This document shows positions 15,662-23,389 of a stretch of 64,000 bases of DNA, in pieces (within the stretch, counting starts at the first letter, position 1; every line of letters starts with the position of its first letter). Under the pieces are notes generated by a model. That model made no database searches and was not told the DNA's origin. It saw only the letters and a program-made list of their open reading frames with translations. This stretch comes from Brevibacillus laterosporus. GTDB lineage: Bacteria > Bacillota > Bacilli > Brevibacillales > Brevibacillaceae. Made by a program: the position numbers and the translations under genes. The stretch lies in NCBI GenBank assembly GCA_007833815.1, contig CP033464.1, forward strand, positions 2,784,001 to 2,848,000, in the 5' to 3' direction.

Positions 15662-15793
15662 GTGAGATACTTGAGTGATACGATGTTGATAGAAGTATAT
15701 CAACGTGCAGTCGCCCTTCATCTCGATGCCGATTTTATTTTCTTGGTAGAAGCTGAAATGGCGCGTAGAAAAATCTCTTTTCAAAGTGCATAA
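15662..15793 (+). CDS. sda: sporulation checkpoint inhibitor Sda
   Basis: 43 residues from a GTG at 15662 with the strong site AAGGGAGGTGA. The protein (RYLSDTMLIEVYQRAVALHL, then DADFIFLVEAEMARRKIS) aligns end to end with B. subtilis Sda (about 46 residues), including the N-terminal LSD, the central aspartate-phenylalanine turn and the basic end of the second helix. Sda is a helical hairpin that binds sporulation sensor kinases such as KinA and stops their autophosphorylation when replication initiation or DNA integrity is disturbed. A DnaA-box cluster and a good promoter lie upstream, and a terminator follows. Confidence 0.9.
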   Translation: MRYLSDTMLIEVYQRAVALHLDADFIFLVEAEMARRKISFQSA

Positions 15794-15847
15794 GTTATTC
15801 AGGCATTAAACACAGACATATTATAGAAAACGGGCAAATAGAGATAA

Positions 15848-15880
15848 GCCACCCTTGTGTAAGGGTGGCACTTATTTTTT
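15848..15880. terminator. bidirectional terminator between sda and the next gene
   Basis: GCCACCCTT (15848-15856) pairs with AAGGGTGGC (15861-15869), then TTATTTTTT; on the other strand it follows no T run but lies between convergent genes. Confidence 0.8.
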
Positions 15881-15881
15881 A

Positions 15882-16382
15882 CTAGAACATGATTTCAAAC
15901 ATCGTAATGTTATTCAGAGGTTGCTTATTGTCGCGTAGATCTTGTGGAAAATATAACAACACAGGACCTTTCTCTCGAATCGGCTTGCCGTCTTTCGAGA
16001 ATTGAAGAATAATTTGTTTGGATTCTTCTAAAGAGACATCTACGTAATCTTGTTGTTCCCGATGAATGCGTAGAGTGGTAGCATTCGCATGGGGCTTGGC
16101 ATTTTCCAAGAAAGGTGCCAATTTGATTGCATAATCGCCCTCTAGTACTTTTCGTTCTTCTGCCAAACTCTTGCGTTCACTGGGAGGAGCGGAACCTTCC
16201 TTCATTTCTTTTTCCCAATGAAGAGCTGCACTACGAATATATTTCTCCGTCTCGAGTTGTTCTAGGTTACACTGTTCCACGTAAGTAGACAGTTCGAATT
16301 TTCGGTCATCAAATACCCAAACGCTTGGATCAATGGTGATAGGGAATTGTACAGCTCCCTTTACTACAATCACGTCTGCCAT
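15882..16382 (-). CDS. conserved hypothetical protein
   Basis: 166 residues with a clear GAGAGGAAG ribosome-binding site before the ATG at 16382. It starts ADVIVVKGAVQFPITIDPSV, has a helical, charged centre (EKEMKEGSAPPSERKSLAEE) and ends in a beta-rich part with LLYFPQDLRDNKQP. There is no signal peptide, so it is probably cytoplasmic. I do not recognise a family. The absence of decay and its position between sda and ylaN suggest a lineage-specific core gene. Confidence 0.75.
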   Translation of the reverse strand: MADVIVVKGAVQFPITIDPSVWVFDDRKFELSTYVEQCNLEQLETEKYIRSAALHWEKEMKEGSAPPSERKSLAEERKVLEGDYAIKLAPFLENAKPHANATTLRIHREQQDYVDVSLEESKQIILQFSKDGKPIREKGPVLLYFPQDLRDNKQPLNNITMFEIMF

Positions 16383-16604
16383 TTGCGGTCTTCCTCTCTG
16401 TTTGCGCTCATACTACTTGACCATTGTATCGCAGGATGTAAGGTGCTGCAATGAATGTGTTGGTTAAAAGAGTTATTTGACAACGCTTTCAAGGGCAATT
16501 AACAGATTATGTACTATGAATAAAAGGTTATCCCCTTTTCAAATGGCGCGTTATGACGTACTATGTATGTAAGGTAAGGACGTGTCCAAACGGAGGGATA
16601 GGTT

Positions 16605-16892
16605 TTGACAGACGTAAAAGATCATAACGATATGGCCAACAAAGCTTTAACGTTATTAAGAGCAGATGCTAATAAAATATATAAATTGATTGATGTTCAG
16701 ATGGAGAACTTAAACATGCCACAGTGCCCTTTGTATGAAGAGGTACTTGATACACAGATGTTCGGTCTGTCGCGTGAAATCGAGTTCGCTGTTCGTCTAG
16801 GAGTAGTAGCGGAAGAAGACGGCAGATCTATTATGGATGATCTTGAACACAAATTAGCCGATTTACACGAGCTCTTTAACGAAAAAAAATAA
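16605..16892 (+). CDS. ylaN: YlaN (DUF1507) family protein
   Basis: 95 residues from a TTG at 16605 with GGAGGG upstream. The stretch [20 protein letters not shown] is almost identical to B. subtilis YlaN, and total length matches. YlaN-family proteins are small helical proteins linked to iron homeostasis through the Fur repressor; in B. subtilis the gene lies beside ftsW. Here ftsW lies about 3 kb away, separated by an exchanger, sleB and other genes. A strong terminator follows. Confidence 0.95.
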   Translation: MTDVKDHNDMANKALTLLRADANKIYKLIDVQMENLNMPQCPLYEEVLDTQMFGLSREIEFAVRLGVVAEEDGRSIMDDLEHKLADLHELFNEKK

Positions 16893-16931
16893 AAACTCGC
16901 TAGGAAAGCTTTCTTTCCTTAGCGAGTTTTT
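16891..16931. terminator. bidirectional terminator
   Basis: AAAAACTCGCTAGGAAAG (from 16891) pairs with CTTTCCTTAGCGAGTTTTT (to 16931). It serves ylaN and the convergent exchanger gene. Confidence 0.85.
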
Positions 16932-16946
16932 GTTCATGTGGATGTT

Positions 16947-17993
16947 CTAATCAAAGAAGAAGGCTGTACCAAGAATAATATAAACAATTAACAGCAGAAC
17001 TCCTTCGAACCAGTTAGTTTTACCGTCCCGACAGATCGAAATGGTAATGATAGTTGATACGGCAATCGCTGTGAGCTCTGGGACAGTAAAGACGATGTTC
17101 ATAGGGGACCCGAATAATAGACTGATTAAGACCAGCGTTGGAGCCACGAATAAAGCTACCTGTAAACTAGAGCCCACAGCAATTTCGACAGCTGCTCCGA
17201 TACGCCCCTTCATGGCGAGCAAGATAGCGGCGCTATGTTCTGCTGCATTTCCTATAATGGCGATGACAAAAGCACCAACGAACAGCTCTGACCATCCGAA
17301 GGTGTGCGAGACTGCTTCCACACTATGTACTAACCATTCCGATACGATTGCAACAAAAAAAGTGGATACCACCAGCATGATAATGGATACGGGCTTAGAC
17401 CATAAAGCCTCGCTCTCATGCTGTTCCACATCGGAGAGAAATGAGCTGTGTGTTACCATAGAGAAGATCAACCATAATACATAGGCAATAATCAATAATA
17501 TAGCAATCACGATCGAAAGGGTGTTAATCTTTTCGATTGATAGTTCAGACATAAAGATAGCTGGAATAAACAAGGCAACCAGTGCTAAGGACATCATAGA
17601 AGCATTGTGCCCTGCCAGTTGACTATTAAAGATTTGTTCCTTAAATCTTAATCCTCCAAGTAATACGCTTAATCCAAGAACTAACAATAAATTTCCGATA
17701 ACGGAGCCTGTGATAGACGCCTTCACCATTTCAAATAACCCTTCTCGGACTAAAAAGAATGCTATTATTAATTCCGCTGCATTGCCAAAGGTTGCATTTA
17801 AGAACCCACCAATACGATCCCCAGCATAATGAGCGACATTCTCTGTAGCTTTTCCCAACCAGGATGCTAGAAAAATAATAGCTACGGAGGCCGTTATAAA
17901 TCGTAATACTTCATTCTCCGTCAAATAGTGAAAACCAGCTGCCAGAGCAAAGCTTCCTCCTACCAACGAATAAAAAAGTCGCATACTTTTCAT
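16947..17993 (-). CDS. cax: calcium/proton exchanger (CaCA family, Cax type)
   Basis: 348 residues from the ATG at 17993, chosen because GAGAGGG lies nine bases upstream; the ATG at 18011 has none. About eleven hydrophobic segments are seen. The two family repeats are visible: GGFLNATFGNAAELIIAFFL in the first half and VGAFVIAIIGNAAEHSAAIL in the second, each with the GN-A-E core that binds Ca2+. The protein exchanges cytosolic Ca2+ for protons across the membrane; B. subtilis YfkE is a relative. Confidence 0.95.
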   Translation of the reverse strand: MKSMRLFYSLVGGSFALAAGFHYLTENEVLRFITASVAIIFLASWLGKATENVAHYAGDRIGGFLNATFGNAAELIIAFFLVREGLFEMVKASITGSVIGNLLLVLGLSVLLGGLRFKEQIFNSQLAGHNASMMSLALVALFIPAIFMSELSIEKINTLSIVIAILLIIAYVLWLIFSMVTHSSFLSDVEQHESEALWSKPVSIIMLVVSTFFVAIVSEWLVHSVEAVSHTFGWSELFVGAFVIAIIGNAAEHSAAILLAMKGRIGAAVEIAVGSSLQVALFVAPTLVLISLLFGSPMNIVFTVPELTAIAVSTIITISICRDGKTNWFEGVLLLIVYIILGTAFFFD

Positions 17994-18132
17994 ATCATAT
18001 AGCCCTCTCATTTCATTACAGTGTATTTCAATTTTACTTTTCCCTGTATGATGTAAAGGATATGGAGGTTTATAAGTGCATATTCCACCGGCGTTAAAGG
18101 AAAACTAAGGAAAAACGTTAGGAGGTTTTTTT

Positions 18133-18387
18133 ATGTCTTCTCCTTATTGCTGTCCGGTATGTCGTACCAATCGAATGAGATTTACCATCATACGACAACA
18201 GCCACAGTATGTCAGATTACATCCGCAAACTGGTGAAACGATAGAAGAGTTGACCCAAACCGAACTGGATGCTTTTCATCAGCCCTATAAAGGGGATGAT
18301 TACCTCATCCAATGCGGCATTTGTGGCACAATTGAAAGTGAAGAACGCTTCGTAAAGATGGCGCAACATACATTTGGACCAAAATGA
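18133..18387 (+). CDS. small protein with two CxxC pairs
   Basis: 84 residues with TAGGAGG before the ATG at 18133. CCPVCRTN near the N-terminus and IQCGICGT near the C-terminus could bind one zinc ion as a ribbon. The middle (YVRLHPQTGETIEELTQTEL) is polar. A terminator follows, and the gene converges on sleB. No family name known to me. Confidence 0.75.
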   Translation: MSSPYCCPVCRTNRMRFTIIRQQPQYVRLHPQTGETIEELTQTELDAFHQPYKGDDYLIQCGICGTIESEERFVKMAQHTFGPK

Positions 18388-18429
18388 TTAGGTTGAAACA
18401 ACCATAATATTTTCGAATAAAAAAGGGAG

Positions 18430-18462
18430 AAACCTGGTAGTTTTTCATACCAGGTTTTATCT
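18430..18462. terminator. terminator between the CxxC gene and sleB
   Basis: AAACCTGGTA (18430-18439) pairs with TACCAGGTTT (18448-18457), followed by TAT and A-rich sequence on the other side. Confidence 0.75.
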
Positions 18463-18488
18463 TTGAATGGGTGAATTCGATTCGATCA

Positions 18489-19214
18489 TTATCTACAAAA
18501 GATGTGTTTGCCAATTTTTTTAATTTGTGGACGGCTCCAGATCCATGCAGAGGTCGCTGTATCTGGATTGAAATAATAGGTAGCCCCTTCACTAGGGTCC
18601 CAGCCTTTTAGAGCATCTTGGACAGCCTTTCGTGCTGAGTCATTTGGTGTGAGATAAATCTGACCGTCTGCTACTGCTGTAAAAGCACGTGGTTCAAACA
18701 CAACAGCAGCCGGTGAATTAGGAAATGAGGGGCTTTGCGTTCGATTTAAAATAACGGCAGCGACTGCAACTTGCCCGATGTAAGGCTCACCGCGTGCTTC
18801 TCCGTAAACAGCCTGGGCCATAATCTTTAGGTCATTCGAAGAAAAGCCATTAGACGAAGTGTTTACTTGATTTCCTTTCTCTTTTGGTTTAAAAGTACCC
18901 ATGACATAATTTTTTGTTGCATTATACAGTCTCACTTTTGTTTTATCATTGAGTTCCCCAGTGATGGTCATACCAAATTCATATTGGAAAAGGCGTAGAG
19001 CTGCTTTTGTACGTGGACCGAAAATAGAATCGATATCACCTGTGTAAAAACCAATATGTTTAAGTCGTTCTTGTAGCTCTCTTACATTTGTTCCTGTGCT
19101 TCCTTCTTTATAAGTAGGACCCATGGTAAATGCCTGCGTGATGCTTGAGATACTACTAGCCAAAAATGTAGCACACAATATTACTCCGAAACACCAATAC
19201 ATAACTTTTCGCAC
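18489..19214 (-). CDS. sleB: spore cortex-lytic enzyme SleB
   Basis: 241 residues. An N-terminal signal peptide (to about residue 28) is followed by a peptidoglycan-binding type 1 domain (GSTGTNVRELQERLKHIGFY, IFGPRTKAALRLFQ) and then the cell-wall hydrolase 2 domain (DLKIMAQAVYGEARGEPYIG, whose YGEARGE Glu is the lytic transglycosylase catalytic acid). SleB acts on muramic-delta-lactam cortex during germination and is stored in dormant spores, made under sigma-G. The usual partner ypeB is not next to it here. Start is a GTG at 19214 behind GGGAGG. Confidence 0.95.
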   Translation of the reverse strand: MRKVMYWCFGVILCATFLASSISSITQAFTMGPTYKEGSTGTNVRELQERLKHIGFYTGDIDSIFGPRTKAALRLFQYEFGMTITGELNDKTKVRLYNATKNYVMGTFKPKEKGNQVNTSSNGFSSNDLKIMAQAVYGEARGEPYIGQVAVAAVILNRTQSPSFPNSPAAVVFEPRAFTAVADGQIYLTPNDSARKAVQDALKGWDPSEGATYYFNPDTATSAWIWSRPQIKKIGKHIFCR

Positions 19215-19462
19215 TGTATGTATGCCTCCCTTTTGTAAAAACGCTACGTTAGTAAATGGTAGTCAGTTTGTAATGGTAGTTTGTCCGATTTTCCGTTGGT
19301 TTAAAAGCTGGTAAAATTTTCGTGAATAATGCTTCAAGCCTTTGCCTAAACCCGTTATAATAAAAGAATAAACATTTTCAAGCAGTATGATGTAAGTTGG
19401 GTAAACTATGTAAAACCAGCAAGTAGCGCTTACAATGCGGTTCACATAAGGAGGCGGTAGGG

Positions 19463-19804
19463 ATGGATTCCGTGAAAGATCAAATCAGAGTGGCAGACCA
19501 AGTAGTAGCAGTCATTGCAGGAGTAGCAGCGCAAGAGGTGGAGGACGTGGCTGTTGGCGGTTCTAGTACATTTTATGATGAATGGACGAAACGATTGGGT
19601 GCGAAAAACAATGCAAAAGGAATAATTGTGGAAATAGGGGATATGGGTGCTTCTATCACGTTATGGGTCTCTGTTCGCTACGGTACTATCATCAGCAAGA
19701 CCTGCCAGCATCTACAAGAGAAAGTGAAAGAGACAGTGGAGTTTTTAACTGGATTAACGGTTTATGAGGTAAATGTAAGGGTAGAAGGTCTTTCCATTGA
19801 ATAG
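19463..19804 (+). CDS. Asp23/Gls24 family envelope stress response protein
   Basis: 113 residues, AAGGAGG upstream of the ATG at 19463. It shows the family layout: IRVADQVVAVIAGVAAQEVE, then GIIVEIGDMGASITLWVSVR and VKETVEFLTGLTVYEVNVRV. Family proteins are cytoplasmic, often membrane-associated, and linked to envelope stress in staphylococci. It is a single-gene unit followed by a terminator and convergent with ftsW. Confidence 0.92.
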   Translation: MDSVKDQIRVADQVVAVIAGVAAQEVEDVAVGGSSTFYDEWTKRLGAKNNAKGIIVEIGDMGASITLWVSVRYGTIISKTCQHLQEKVKETVEFLTGLTVYEVNVRVEGLSIE

Positions 19805-19834
19805 CCAGAGTAGAGATAAATGAAAAAAAACATC

Positions 19835-19877
19835 AAAAAAATCCAAGGACAGGTTAATGCTGTCATTGGATTTTTTT
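19835..19877. terminator. bidirectional terminator
   Basis: AAAAAATCCAAGGACAG (from 19835) pairs with CTGTCATTGGATTTTTTT (to 19877), one bulge. Between the Asp23-like gene and ftsW. Confidence 0.85.
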
Positions 19878-19905
19878 ATTGGTTAGGAATGGTATGAAAC
19901 GATTC

Positions 19906-21063
19906 TTACATCGAGGTACTCTGGGCATGCTTTTGCCTGTTAACGTCTCGAGAAACGCTTAATAAGACTCCCATACTTGTCATACAAATTAACAGAGATG
20001 AACCACCATAACTAATAAACGGCAAAGGTATACCTGACAATGGAATAGCACCTGTAACACCACCAATGTTGATCATTGCTTGAAGACTAAGCATGGTAAC
20101 AATTCCTGTTCCAGCAAGGATGGCGAAGGTATCTGTGGATCGTAAACTAATCTGTAGTCCTCGCATGAGTAACAACACATACAAGAGCAAAAAGATAGAG
20201 GTCCCGATTAAGCCCATCTCCTCAGCAATAACGGAAAAGATAAAATCGGTATAAGACTCAGGTAGATACAGATACTTTTGCAAACTCTTCCCGAATCCTG
20301 TACCGAAAATCCCACCTCGTGCTATGGCATATAAGGATTGGACCATATGAAACCCTTTATCTAACGGATCGCTCCAGGGGTCAGTATAAACGGCCAATCG
20401 TGCCCAAGCATGATTCTTTACTAAGATGTAGGTGGTAATAAACAGAGTGGTTGGAGGAACAGTCAATAAAAATAAATGCTTGAGGTTTGCTCCACCTACT
20501 ATTAATATTACCCCTGCAGTTCCCAACACAACAGCAGCAGTCCCTAAATCAGGCTGTCCCAAGATCATCAAAAAGAAAATACCTGTAATGGTCAAAGGTG
20601 GTATCAAACCTGTTTTAAAACTACGGAAGCTATCCCCTTTTTTGGCAATAAGGGCGGACAGATACAAAATTAGTCCTAGTTTCGCAACCTCTGAGGTTTG
20701 TAAACTCATAAAGCCTAAATCAACCCACCTACGCGCTCCATTAATATTAGGAGAAAATCCAGGGATATAAACAAGTAGCAGTGAAATAAAGCTACCCACG
20801 GCAATCAGCAGGAAGTTTTTCTTATAAAAGGAGAAGGGGATGTTCATGACAAAAAGCATGAGAAACAGTCCCATTATAGCATAAATGATCTGTTTTTTAG
20901 CGAAGTACAAACCGTCACCTAAGCATTGTTCACAACCTTTTGATGTCAATATTCCGGTTTGAGCATAGATGGAGCTAGAGCTCATTACCATGGTAATGCC
21001 AAAGCCTATGAGTAGCAATGTTAAAAAAAGTAGGAGAAAATCTGGTACGCCCCGAGTTTTCAT
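19906..21063 (-). CDS. ftsW: FtsW-type SEDS peptidoglycan polymerase
   Basis: 385 residues from the ATG at 21063 (AGGGGTGA upstream); an in-frame GTG at 21078 is possible. Ten hydrophobic segments and the SEDS motifs are present: NGARRWVDLGFMSLQTSEVA, DLGTAAVVLGTAGVI, SLYAIARGGIFGTGFGKSLQ, DFIFSVIAEEMGL and PLSGIPLPFISYGGSS. SEDS proteins polymerise glycan strands with class B penicillin-binding proteins, FtsW at the division septum. ylaN nearby mirrors the B. subtilis ftsW locus and favours FtsW over RodA or SpoVE, though paralogues are hard to separate by eye. Confidence 0.92.
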   Translation of the reverse strand: MKTRGVPDFLLLFLTLLLIGFGITMVMSSSSIYAQTGILTSKGCEQCLGDGLYFAKKQIIYAIMGLFLMLFVMNIPFSFYKKNFLLIAVGSFISLLLVYIPGFSPNINGARRWVDLGFMSLQTSEVAKLGLILYLSALIAKKGDSFRSFKTGLIPPLTITGIFFLMILGQPDLGTAAVVLGTAGVILIVGGANLKHLFLLTVPPTTLFITTYILVKNHAWARLAVYTDPWSDPLDKGFHMVQSLYAIARGGIFGTGFGKSLQKYLYLPESYTDFIFSVIAEEMGLIGTSIFLLLYVLLLMRGLQISLRSTDTFAILAGTGIVTMLSLQAMINIGGVTGAIPLSGIPLPFISYGGSSLLICMTSMGVLLSVSRDVNRQKHAQSTSM

Positions 21064-21151
21064 TGAAGAAGAAATCACCCCTAGAAATGAAACAGAGAGG
21101 TAGTTATGCTCCTCTCTGTTTGTGTAAAGTATTTGAACAAACTGAACCTTC

Positions 21152-21496
21152 TTAGTGTTGTGCTAATTTGTCTTTTAAAGCTTGTAAAATTTGTTTCGCT
21201 TTGGTGATCATGCTATCTGGCATAGGACAGTCATAATCGATTCCGTGCGGGAACAGGTGCTTGCCGATAAATGGCTCGTCCAATTTTAATACAGTGTCTG
21301 GATCTTCCATTTTGCCCTCAACACAATGTGCTTGAATGCGCAGATAGTACGTGGTATCTCTATCCGTTAGCTTGTAATCATAGGTTGCGTGGGCGTAATC
21401 CCAAGCAAAACGCGTGAAACCTGAGCTATCCATAGCAATGTCTAAGTCGGCTAAAGTTCCTTCTTGGCCACCGATTCCCGTTTCTTTGAGAAGCAT
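21152..21496 (-). CDS. YugN-like family protein
   Basis: 114 residues from the ATG at 21496 with AAGGAGGAAGG upstream; a longer frame reaching 21823 is only an open reading shadow of the divergent CBS gene. The sequence FAWDYAHATYDYKLTDRDTT, YYLRIQAHCVEGK and GKHLFPHGIDYDCPMPDSM matches the YugN-like family of Bacillus, whose function is unknown. Cytoplasmic. Divergent from the CBS-domain gene, about 155 bases between starts. Confidence 0.8.
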   Translation of the reverse strand: MLLKETGIGGQEGTLADLDIAMDSSGFTRFAWDYAHATYDYKLTDRDTTYYLRIQAHCVEGKMEDPDTVLKLDEPFIGKHLFPHGIDYDCPMPDSMITKAKQILQALKDKLAQH

Positions 21497-21650
21497 TCTG
21501 CCTTCCTCCTTCGTGATATTCACTCCCTTATGATAGTAGGTTTTTCCTGTTTGTGCAATGATTATGAACCGTAAAAAATAGCTCGACTGCATGAAAGAAT
21601 TCAGCAGAGGAGAAACTAACCTTTGTTTGAGAACGGAAGGAGGAATAAAA

Positions 21651-22085
21651 ATGGCAACTAGAACACTACGTGAAATCATGACAGATAACTTGGCTACCGT
21701 TACGCTACTGGATAATGTATATGAAGTAGCAGTAAAAATGAGAGACTGGAACGTGGGCGTTATCCCTGTCATTAATGAACAAACAGATGTTATCGGAGTC
21801 ATTACAGACCGTGATATCGTCATTCGAGGTCTTGCAGAAAAGCATCAGGGCTCCAGCAAGGTAGAGGATGTAATGAGTAAAGACGTCGTTCTGGGTACAC
21901 CAGAAATGACTGTGGATGCAGCAGCTAAATTGATGGCACAGCATCAAATTCGTCGTTTACCTGTTGTGGACAACGGAAAACTAGTAGGTATTGTAGCGAT
22001 TGGAGACATGGCAATTCGTAACACTTTACAAGATGAGGCCGGCGAAGCATTAGCTGAGATTTCAGAAACGGCTTCTCGTCATTAA
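21651..22085 (+). CDS. tandem CBS-domain protein
   Basis: 144 residues from the ATG at 21651 with GGAAGGAGGAA upstream. Two CBS motifs fill the protein: MTDNLATVTLLDNVYEVAVK to VIGVITDRDIVIRG, and VEDVMSKDVVLGTPEMTVDA to GIVAIGDMAIRNT. CBS pairs bind adenosine nucleotides such as AMP or ATP and act as energy sensors. Stand-alone forms like this resemble B. subtilis YhcV/YrbF-type proteins, whose partners are unknown. Confidence 0.92.
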   Translation: MATRTLREIMTDNLATVTLLDNVYEVAVKMRDWNVGVIPVINEQTDVIGVITDRDIVIRGLAEKHQGSSKVEDVMSKDVVLGTPEMTVDAAAKLMAQHQIRRLPVVDNGKLVGIVAIGDMAIRNTLQDEAGEALAEISETASRH

Positions 22086-22110
22086 GTTCCTAATAAGAGG
22101 AACATGTGGG

Positions 22111-22138
22111 CACTCGGTAAAACGAGTGTCTTTTTTTC
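22111..22138 (+). terminator. terminator of the CBS gene
   Basis: CACTCG (22111-22116) pairs with CGAGTG (22123-22128), then a TC and seven Ts. Confidence 0.7.
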
Positions 22139-22271
22139 GTTTCTCTTCATATTTTTTATCAAAATTCGACTAAAACGAGTGTCTATTGTGTGTTCACATT
22201 TGGGCTTGCACATTTTGGACCGAATCCATTCCATTCGCATAGGCTGTAACGAAGAGGAAAGGAGGGTCCAC

Positions 22272-22382
22272 ATGGGTTTTTTCGATTTTGACTTCTTTGG
22301 TGGAGATAACGAGGAACTGATATGGATCATCGTAATTGTCGTTGTTTTATTTTTTCTACTCGTAGATTGGGACTGGGAGTAA
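22272..22382 (+). CDS. 36-residue acidic membrane miniprotein
   Basis: ATG at 22272 with AAAGGAGG ideally placed. The peptide has an acidic aromatic head (GFFDFDFFGGDNEELIW), one long hydrophobic helix of Ile/Val/Leu/Phe, and an acidic tail (VDWDWE). The symmetrical acidic ends flanking one helix are unusual. The style recalls the tiny hydrophobic YjcZ-type spore proteins, but there is no direct match that I can claim. Confidence 0.65.
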   Translation: MGFFDFDFFGGDNEELIWIIVIVVVLFFLLVDWDWE

Positions 22383-22398
22383 ATGACCAGATATAAAA

Positions 22399-22430
22399 GC
22401 GGCCTGCCAAGCTGTTGTGGGTCGTTTTTT
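22399..22430 (+). terminator. weak terminator after the miniprotein gene
   Basis: GCGGCCTGCC pairs imperfectly (with G-T pairs) with TGGGTCGT around a short loop, then TTTTTT. Confidence 0.5.
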
Positions 22431-22515
22431 GTGTTGGAAGAGTAGAAAAACTGTAGACAAGCACGTATGTTTGGTATGATGGGAGGCAGATACAAACAAC
22501 ATGGAGGATATGTAC

Positions 22516-23310
22516 ATGAACACAATGATAACAAATACAAAGCGATTAGTTGCCATCCTTTCGCTCGGAGTAGTCTTGGTAGTAAGTGGATGCGCTACTG
22601 CAAAAGAAACGCCGGTGCAAGAGATAAATGAGCCCACTCCCAATGGCAAAATGAAAGTAAAAATAGACCGAGTAGTTGATGGGGATACCTTTAAAACAGC
22701 GAAGGGTGAGAAAGTAAGACTGATCGGTGTAGATACTCCCGAGACTGTAAAACCAAATAATCCGGTGGAACCATATGGAAAAGAAGCGAGTAACTACACG
22801 AAAAAGATGCTAGAAGGAAAGGAAGTGACTCTCCAGTTTGATGTACAGCCTTTTGATAGATACCAGCGTTTACTAGCTTATGTGTATCTAGAAGATGGCA
22901 CATTCTATAATGAACATCTCGTGCATGAAGGATATGCTCGGATCATGACGGTACCACCTAATGTAGCTCAAGCCGAAGTGTTCCTGAAAGCAGAGCAGGA
23001 TGCTAGAGAAAACAACCGTGGTCTTTGGGCCTTAGATATTTATCAGAAAGTAGATCAAGATAAGAAAAAGGGAACGCCTTCTTCCTCTAAAGCTTCAGGA
23101 GCCCAAAAGCATAAGGACCCTACCGAAAAAAAGCAAAGTAGTGAGCAAACAGAAAAAAACAAACAGCAAATTAAGGGTAATATTAATTCCAAGGGTGAAA
23201 AAATTTATCATGTTCCGGGTGGACGTTATTATGACCAAACAAAGCCAGAAGAATGGTTTGATAAGGAAGAAGATGCTATAAAAGCGGGATTTAGAAAATC
23301 AAAGGAATAA
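22516..23310 (+). CDS. thermonuclease-like nuclease lipoprotein
   Basis: 264 residues from the ATG at 22516, with TGGAGGA seven to eight bases upstream; earlier ATGs at 22501 and 22510 overlap or precede that site. A lipobox VVSGC near residue 21 predicts lipid anchoring outside the membrane. The staphylococcal nuclease domain (about 43-165) shows VVDGDTFK, VRLIGVDTPE, GKEVTLQFDVQPFDRYQRLL and NRGLWALDIY, including the catalytic Arg/Glu pattern and Ca2+-binding Asp. A Lys/Ser-rich linker leads to a C-terminal YHVPGGRYYDQTKPEEWFDK segment seen in other Bacillales nucleases. It degrades extracellular DNA or RNA. Confidence 0.93.
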   Translation: MNTMITNTKRLVAILSLGVVLVVSGCATAKETPVQEINEPTPNGKMKVKIDRVVDGDTFKTAKGEKVRLIGVDTPETVKPNNPVEPYGKEASNYTKKMLEGKEVTLQFDVQPFDRYQRLLAYVYLEDGTFYNEHLVHEGYARIMTVPPNVAQAEVFLKAEQDARENNRGLWALDIYQKVDQDKKKGTPSSSKASGAQKHKDPTEKKQSSEQTEKNKQQIKGNINSKGEKIYHVPGGRYYDQTKPEEWFDKEEDAIKAGFRKSKE

Positions 23311-23389
23311 CATTTCGATGATTGTTTGAATATAATAATGTTATCTGATACACTACGAATAGAGAGATTGGAAAACGAGGTGCTGCGGG

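Noticed and set aside
16477-16491. cre-like or -35-like TTGACAACGCTTTCA upstream of ylaN
   Set aside because: It deviates from the cre consensus and no -10 box stands at the right distance; too weak to annotate.
21497-21823. N-terminal extension of the YugN-like gene
   Set aside because: It lies antisense to the CBS gene and lacks conservation; AAGGAGG points to the ATG at 21496.
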